Shown here in pieces: positions 60,369 through 64,000 of a stretch of 64,000 bases of DNA. Every line of letters begins with the position of its first letter. Within the stretch, counting starts at the first letter, position 1. Both the position numbers and the translations under genes were made by a program. The stretch is from a virus: positions 41,416 to 105,415 of the IMG/VR virus record IMGVR_UViG_3300046750_000743; one strand, written 5' to 3'. The notes beneath the pieces were generated by a model. The model was not told the DNA's origin. It saw only the letters and a program-made list of their open reading frames with translations, and did no database searches.

Positions 60369-60410
60369 CTTTACTCCTCCTTAGCTGTGTTTGTAGCTTC
60401 AGAGGGGGGG

Positions 60411-60424
60411 TGATAAAGAATTTA
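60411..60424 (-). promoter_or_regulatory. Possible late promoter element
   Basis: Minus strand TAAATTCTTTATCA followed by a C-tract, 42 nt before the start at 60368; similar to 2413 in its TTCTTTAT core and CCCC tail. The rest of the 174-bp gap carries TATAAT-like boxes for the methyltransferase. Confidence 0.35.
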
Positions 60425-60492
60425 GTAACGATACCCTAGCTTATCGTAGATTCTTTCCATCTGATAAGAGCTAAAGCCACTTGAGTCTCGGG

Positions 60493-60523
60493 TATAATAT
60501 CTCTATACCGTACTGTATATAAT
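60493..60523 (+). promoter_or_regulatory. TATAAT-type boxes before the methyltransferase
   Basis: GGTATAATAT (TATAAT at 60493-60498) and CTGTATATAATAG (TATAAT at 60518-60523) lie 20-50 nt upstream of the first methyltransferase gene. The second resembles CTGTATAATGAAG before the DUF458 gene at 63283. Confidence 0.35.
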
Positions 60524-60542
60524 AGAAGACAAGGGGGAACGC

Positions 60543-61313
60543 TTGAAAACTTTAATTAGTTTATTTTCGGGGGCGGGAGGGATGGATATCGGATTTCATG
60601 CAGCAGGCTTTCAGACTCTTGTTGCAGTAGAACAAGATCACTCTTGTTGTGAGACGCTAAGACTGAATATGCCAAATGTACCTGTTATAGAAGGTGATAT
60701 TTCAGGGATCACGACTGAAGAAATTTTACGGACGGCAGGAGTAAAGCCTCTAGACATAGACGTAGTTATAGGCGGGCCTCCTTGCCAAAGCTTTAGCTTA
60801 GCAGGGGATCGGATGGGGATGGATGACCCAAGGGGGCTTCTTTTACTAGAGTATATTCGAGTGGTTAGAGAAGCTTTGCCAAAGGTATTTGTAATGGAAA
60901 ATGTAAAAGGGATGGTAAATTGGTCAAAAGGTAGAGCAAAGGATGCAATAGTAAGTGGGATGAGCGAGCCAATCTTATATGATGATATTGAATATAGTTA
61001 TGAGCTAAGTTTTCAAGTTTTAAATTCCGCACATTTTGGGGCCCCGCAGTTCAGAGAGAGATTCTTTATTGTCGGTAATAGAATAAATCAGGTATTTGAG
61101 TTCCCAAAGGCTACTCACGGCATTACAGAATCGTCTGAATTAGTCGCGAGGGGGCAGATAACCTTGTTTAATGCATTTTCAGAAAGTACCCTTTTGCCCT
61201 ACACGACAGTCGGAGATGCGATTGGCTCACTGTCCGACGCTAGCCCCCCTTCTGAAAATGCATTAAAGATTTCTAAAACTATCAAAGATAGGATTAAAAA
61301 ACATGGACACTAA
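60543..61313 (+). CDS. C5-cytosine methyltransferase, N-terminal part
   Basis: Motifs I-VIII of a DNA cytosine-5 methyltransferase: LFSGAGGMD (SAM binding), GGPPCQSFS with nucleophile C81, VMENVKGM (E119), and APQFRERFFIVG (QxRxR). The target-recognition end and motifs IX-X are missing and are encoded by the next gene in another frame, with an 11-bp overlap. The start codon is TTG or the ATG inside (GAACGCTTGAAAAC, with M as first residue). The gene is visibly AT-richer than its neighbours and uses TTA codons, suggesting recent acquisition. No cognate restriction enzyme is seen. Confidence 0.85.
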   Translation: MKTLISLFSGAGGMDIGFHAAGFQTLVAVEQDHSCCETLRLNMPNVPVIEGDISGITTEEILRTAGVKPLDIDVVIGGPPCQSFSLAGDRMGMDDPRGLLLLEYIRVVREALPKVFVMENVKGMVNWSKGRAKDAIVSGMSEPILYDDIEYSYELSFQVLNSAHFGAPQFRERFFIVGNRINQVFEFPKATHGITESSELVARGQITLFNAFSESTLLPYTTVGDAIGSLSDASPPSENALKISKTIKDRIKKHGH

Positions 61314-61722
61314 ACTTAAAAACCACGAGAAAACCGCTCATGCTCCTAGTACGATAAAAAAGATTAAACTTGTAGAACAAGGGAAAAAGCTTTCAGATAT
61401 TACGAAAACTTTTGGGTCTACATATAGACGATTAGATCCAAATAAGCCTTCTCCGACTGTTACTAGAAGTGGCTATAGGGACTTCATTCATCCTAATTAC
61501 GATAGAATGCTTACAGTCCGCGAATTGGCCTGTTTGCAAACATTCCCATTAGATTGGGAGTTCGTCGGAACACGCTTAGATTCATATAGTAGTAAAAGAA
61601 AAGTTTCGATGACTCAATTTGGGCAAGTAGGTAACGCAGTACCTCCTATCCTTGCTCAGGCCGTTGCAAGATCGGTTTTAGATATTTTAATTAAGGACGA
61701 AGAAATCTCGAAATCCATATAG
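61303..61722 (+). CDS. C5-cytosine methyltransferase, C-terminal part
   Basis: Carries the C-terminal portion: FGSTYRRLDPNKPSPTVTRS (motif IX-like), LTVRELACLQTFP, and motif X GQVGNAVPPILAQAVARS. Starts by ATG 11 bp before the first part's stop, in the +1 frame. Either a two-subunit enzyme, as known for M.AquI, or a single gene broken by frameshift. Its last residues (DEEISKSI) are encoded by sequence that aligns with the DUF458 gene, so its 3' end appears fused to that remnant. Confidence 0.8.
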   Translation: MDTKLKNHEKTAHAPSTIKKIKLVEQGKKLSDITKTFGSTYRRLDPNKPSPTVTRSGYRDFIHPNYDRMLTVRELACLQTFPLDWEFVGTRLDSYSSKRKVSMTQFGQVGNAVPPILAQAVARSVLDILIKDEEISKSI

Positions 61723-61817
61723 ACGTAAGCTCCGAAAACTCTAAAGGGAAGACCTCCCAATACGCAAATACTTTAGAGTCTATAGGCGGGGTAATGAACC
61801 TTGTTGTCTTGTTTTAA
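61719..61817 (+). pseudogene. Remnant 3' end of a DUF458/YkuK-like gene
   Basis: In the frame starting ATA at 61719 the sequence encodes IDVSSENSKGKTSQYANTLE, closely matching IDVSPENSRARTSQYANTLV of the intact gene at 63283-63744. DNA similarity extends upstream into the methyltransferase 3' end (GAAGAA...CGAAAT...ATAGACGTAAGC). Similarity ends near 61784 and the frame stops at 61815-61817. Likely the scar of a replaced second copy. Confidence 0.75.
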
Positions 61818-61826
61818 TATTTTCTT

Positions 61827-62426
61827 TCAGATATGCTCGTCTTCATGTGTTTCGAGAAAATCTCTAGTGTAGTCTTCGATCTCTCTCCCCAGCTCTCTAA
61901 ACTCCGTCTTGAGAGCCTTTAGGGTATGCTTCCAAGCCAAGCCGTTTTTGATGTCTCTAATATTCTTGAGGTGAAATGCTTTCTTCCCATCCATGTAGAC
62001 GGTGAAAGAAGGATCTTTACCTCTGATCTTGCTGCCGAGGCTCCTCTCGTCAAAGACGATAGTTAGGTCAAGATCTATATTCGCACCCCGCCACATATCG
62101 ACCGTAAACTTGTTCGCACTTAGTGACTTGACATCCCTCTCATGGCTATCATGGTAAGAGCCGATAGCCCCCTCGTATTTGTTATCAGGGGCGTGTTCGT
62201 ATTTGAATTCATAGTCTCGGCCCAATTGTCTAGAAATCTGAAAAGGGAGTATCTGGTCTATTAGCCATTGCTCGTACCCTTTGCTAATGTCTTGATGTAT
62301 CGCCTTGTGAATCTCTTTAGCTCGTCTCATATTGCTCTTGAAAATACCAATTAAGGCCTGCTTCTCAAGATGAGCGATACGGTGTTCAAGTTGAGCGATT
62401 TTCTGTGATGCTGTTAGTTGTCTCAT
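61827..62426 (-). CDS. MRQLTASQ-leader protein, paralogue of 1868-2410
   Basis: 199 aa. Leader MRQLTASQKIAQLEHRIAHL, EKQA, then a domain paralogous to the product of 1868-2410 (SKGYEQWLIDQ, DIKNGLAWK, REIEDYTRDF), which lacks the leader. So the leader is a separable module added to different bodies. RBS AAGGAGGTC before the ATG pairs with its own 5' leader. Putative internal or virion protein. Confidence 0.6.
   Translation of the reverse strand: MRQLTASQKIAQLEHRIAHLEKQALIGIFKSNMRRAKEIHKAIHQDISKGYEQWLIDQILPFQISRQLGRDYEFKYEHAPDNKYEGAIGSYHDSHERDVKSLSANKFTVDMWRGANIDLDLTIVFDERSLGSKIRGKDPSFTVYMDGKKAFHLKNIRDIKNGLAWKHTLKALKTEFRELGREIEDYTRDFLETHEDEHI
62374..62426 (-). repeat. Shared leader-coding repeat, copy 3 (53 bp)
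   Basis: Identical to 57716-57768 over all 53 bases; encodes the same 17 residues. Confidence 0.95.
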
Positions 62427-62433
62427 GCTTAGA

Positions 62434-62460
62434 CCTCCTTCTTAGTCTGGTGTAAGGAGG
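62434..62460 (-). promoter_or_regulatory. RBS-burying hairpin before 62426 start
   Basis: Minus-strand CCTCCTT (62460-62454) is perfectly complementary to AAGGAGG (62440-62434), the RBS, across a 13-nt loop. It begins directly after the late element. Confidence 0.6.
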
Positions 62461-62472
62461 CAATAAAAGAAC
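62461..62472 (-). promoter_or_regulatory. Candidate late promoter element
   Basis: Minus strand GTTCTTTTATTG, 35 nt upstream of the start at 62426, placed between the terminator at 62473-62498 and the hairpin. Confidence 0.5.
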
Positions 62473-62498
62473 AAAAAAAACCACCCCGAAGGGTGGTA
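62473..62498 (-). terminator. Rho-independent terminator
   Basis: Minus strand ACCACCC-ttcg-GGGTGGT followed by eight T residues: a 7-bp stem with a UUCG-type loop, just after the stop at 62504. Confidence 0.92.
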
Positions 62499-62503
62499 GT
62501 ACC

Positions 62504-62884
62504 TTAGTAGGTGTACGGCTCTAGAGTGTTTCCTTCTAAGTTAATGGAGTAGAATAGGCGTTTTCGTAGATCAAGATTTGTCCTATGCCAAAACGAGACC
62601 ATGTCTGCGTCATAGGTTATCCAATTCAAACGAGCGGTAATTAACTCCCCTCCGTCGAGGATTCCTTTACCGTAAATGTCATTCTTGGTCTTGGCTGTCC
62701 AGATGATATCTCCCTGCCTGCCCCTAGACTTTTTGATCCAATAGAGCTTGAACCCAATGCTTTCCAATAGGGAGACGATTTCTCTTTTGGTATGTTGTCG
62801 GCTTTCGATCTTGATCAAAAGAAAGTCAAGAGGGTCTCCCCTCCACCTGCCTCGGTGATCACAGTTCCTGTAAAATGTAGCCAT
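62504..62884 (-). CDS. Hypothetical protein (126 aa)
   Basis: ATG 62884, four bases after the upstream SWIM gene's stop and with a GTGGGG stretch before it, is preferred over 62986, which would overlap that gene by ~98 bp. The product is alpha/beta (LDFLLIKIESRQHTKREIVS, LLESIGFKLYWIKKS); no family recognised. Last gene before the terminator. Confidence 0.5.
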   Translation of the reverse strand: MATFYRNCDHRGRWRGDPLDFLLIKIESRQHTKREIVSLLESIGFKLYWIKKSRGRQGDIIWTAKTKNDIYGKGILDGGELITARLNWITYDADMVSFWHRTNLDLRKRLFYSINLEGNTLEPYTY

Positions 62885-62888
62885 AGCA

Positions 62889-63191
62889 TCAACCCCACAT
62901 TGTGATGAAGTCAACAGACTCGCCACAGCAAGGACACTTTCCATCTCCCTCGTAAGGCTCAGGGCTGGTGGACTCATTCCACTCACAGGTATCCCTCTTC
63001 ACAAGGTGGATATGCTTGCAGTCCACATGAGGTCGGTACTTCCGACCAGCACACTGACAAATCCAATCAAAGTCATAGTGTGCGGTTCGTCCTTTGAAGA
63101 CGTTGTACACGTTGCCCTTAGACCCCTCGATCTGTACGGGGGTCTTAGCAGATGGGCAGTAAGCTACTGTAAAAGGTGTTAAATCTGGCAT
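62889..63191 (-). CDS. SWIM-like zinc-binding protein
   Basis: 100 aa. WICQCAGRKYRPHVDCKHIH gives the CxC...CxH SWIM layout and KCPCCGESVDF adds a second cluster near the end. CAGGAGATAGGA precedes the ATG. It resembles the SWIM-type protein at 22378-22740 only in the metal motif. Nucleic-acid or protein binding likely. Confidence 0.6.
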   Translation of the reverse strand: MPDLTPFTVAYCPSAKTPVQIEGSKGNVYNVFKGRTAHYDFDWICQCAGRKYRPHVDCKHIHLVKRDTCEWNESTSPEPYEGDGKCPCCGESVDFITMWG

Positions 63192-63252
63192 TCCTATCTC
63201 CTGTTCTTTCTTCTTTCATATACTGCTATTATCAAAAAAAGAGGAGGTCCTG

Positions 63253-63258
63253 TATAAT
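63253..63258 (+). promoter_or_regulatory. -10 box before the DUF458-like gene
   Basis: CTGTATAATGAAG with a TG extension, 25 nt upstream of the ATG at 63283. Similar to the box before the methyltransferase. Confidence 0.4.
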
Positions 63259-63282
63259 GAAGAACAAGAAAGAGAGGGTCGA

Positions 63283-63744
63283 ATGTGGCAAACAGGTAGG
63301 AGGGTTAGTGTCAACTTTTCAGACATTATCCTGTTCATCAAGAACGCTTCCAAGTATCAGTCAACCATCTTTATAGGCACAGACAGTCAGCCTCACAGGG
63401 ACGGTACCCTTTTCGTCTCTGCTATCGCGGTCACGTCATCAAACAAGGACTATGATTGTAGGTACTTCTATGTCAAGCACCCTCCAATCACCTCTTATGA
63501 CTTGTTCAACAGGGTCTATTGTGAGACCCAAATGTCCTTAGAGCTGGCTCAAGACATCCAGAGAGAAGTTGAAGAAGCTAACATCGAGATACACATAGAT
63601 GTTAGCCCCGAGAACTCAAGGGCGAGAACCTCCCAATACGCAAACACTCTAGTGTCTATGGTCAGAGGGTGTGGGTTTCAAGAGGTAAAGGTTAAGCCAG
63701 ACTCATGGTGTGCGAGTGCTATAGCAGACTCTCACTCTAAGTAG
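63283..63744 (+). CDS. DUF458/YkuK-like RNase H-fold protein
   Basis: 153 aa. FIGTDSQPHRDGTLFVSAIA and the IHIDVSPENSRARTSQYANT-VKVKPDSWCASAIADSHSK segments follow the DUF458 (YkuK) family, an RNase H-like fold with acidic residues D (TDSQ), D (HIDVS) and D (IADSH). In bacteria its function is poorly known. GAGAGGGTCGA precedes the ATG. A degenerate copy of its 3' part lies at 61719-61817 behind the methyltransferase. Confidence 0.75.
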   Translation: MWQTGRRVSVNFSDIILFIKNASKYQSTIFIGTDSQPHRDGTLFVSAIAVTSSNKDYDCRYFYVKHPPITSYDLFNRVYCETQMSLELAQDIQREVEEANIEIHIDVSPENSRARTSQYANTLVSMVRGCGFQEVKVKPDSWCASAIADSHSK

Positions 63745-63845
63745 ATAGAAGCTTCCTCTGTATCTGTGCTCTCTTCAAGCGATGTTTTCTCATGGCTTGC
63801 TCTCCTTTTGTATATTAAGGGTAGGGCAACTATAAAGGATCTATC

Positions 63846-64000
63846 ATGTACACGAAGATATCAAACGGACACAGAGTATGGGCTAAAGAGATCTACCCTC
63901 TAGAAGGACTAGACCTGTTCCAAGCTGTCTGCAAAGGTCTTGAAGAATGTGGCTTTCACATTCGTCAGTCCAAAGACTCTGGGGGAACTTACCTCGCAGA
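63846..64000 (+). CDS. Hypothetical protein, 3' partial
   Basis: ATG after AAGGATCTATC; the frame stays open to the window end. Visible N-terminus MYTKISNGHRVWAKEIYPLE. Too short to assign. Confidence 0.5.
   Translation, partial: MYTKISNGHRVWAKEIYPLEGLDLFQAVCKGLEECGFHIRQSKDSGGTYLA

Noticed and set aside
60543-61722. A restriction enzyme partner for the methyltransferase
   Set aside because: The flanking genes are a virion protein and a leader-type protein; no nuclease motif lies adjacent, so a restriction-modification system is not supported.
1-64000. tRNA or rRNA genes
   Set aside because: No cloverleaf-like sequence with a CCA-ready acceptor or conserved T-loop was seen in the gaps, none of which exceeds 200 bp; a tRNAscan run would be decisive.

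Overview
The window is part of a large, contractile-tailed, double-stranded DNA phage (myovirus) genome of about 46% G+C by eye. The evidence is a HK97-type capsid module (major capsid, putative decoration protein, scaffold, prohead protease) and a very large tail sheath, combined with phage-encoded replication, recombination and nucleotide-metabolism genes. No host housekeeping genes, rRNA or tRNA are visible. A phage-encoded DUF481-type outer-membrane barrel and a small lipoprotein point to a Gram-negative host. Portal, terminase, DNA polymerase and primase are not seen and presumably lie outside the window.

Layout. 1-8.7 kb, mostly plus strand: putative virion or internal proteins, a putative SSB, a SLOG-fold protein, a C39-like cysteine peptidase and a GIY-YIG nuclease, with a minus-strand deoxynucleoside kinase. 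8.6-22.3 kb: DNA metabolism and transcription, with SbcD-like nuclease, ThyX, DnaX-like clamp loader, NusG-like factor, tandem sigma-region-4-like HTH protein, degenerate metallopeptidase fold, MazG, RecA, a half-length Rad50/SbcC and a UvrD-like helicase. 22.4-31.6 kb, plus strand: zinc-finger proteins, three tandem paralogous structural proteins, a membrane block containing a lipoprotein and a class III nucleotide-cyclase homologue, then a topoisomerase IB-like protein. 31.6-60.4 kb, mostly minus strand: SNF2 helicase, DUF481 barrel, small repeat-module genes, capsid module, tail sheath and other virion proteins, interrupted by a RuvC-like resolvase. 60.5-64 kb: a split C5 cytosine methyltransferase next to the remnant of a YkuK/DUF458-like gene whose intact relative lies 2 kb away, plus zinc-binding small proteins.

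Regulation is the most striking non-coding signal. Many presumed virion genes on both strands have an A/T element resembling GTTnnTTTATnnC, roughly 30-50 nt before the start codon. At several of these loci the following sequence is complementary to the ribosome-binding site, from 7 bp to a perfect 17 bp. This recalls T4 late genes whose RBS is hidden in read-through transcripts and free in transcripts from the local late promoter. The phage also encodes sigma-like and NusG-like proteins that could read or modulate such promoters.

Three proteins start with the same short coiled-coil leader (MRQLTASQKIA), two of them sharing 53 identical bases, although what follows differs. Together with a recurring LE(K/R)xA motif and a prohead protease, this suggests a capsid-targeting propeptide module. 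At seven sites convergent genes overlap at their 3' ends by 4-69 bp, showing strong compaction.
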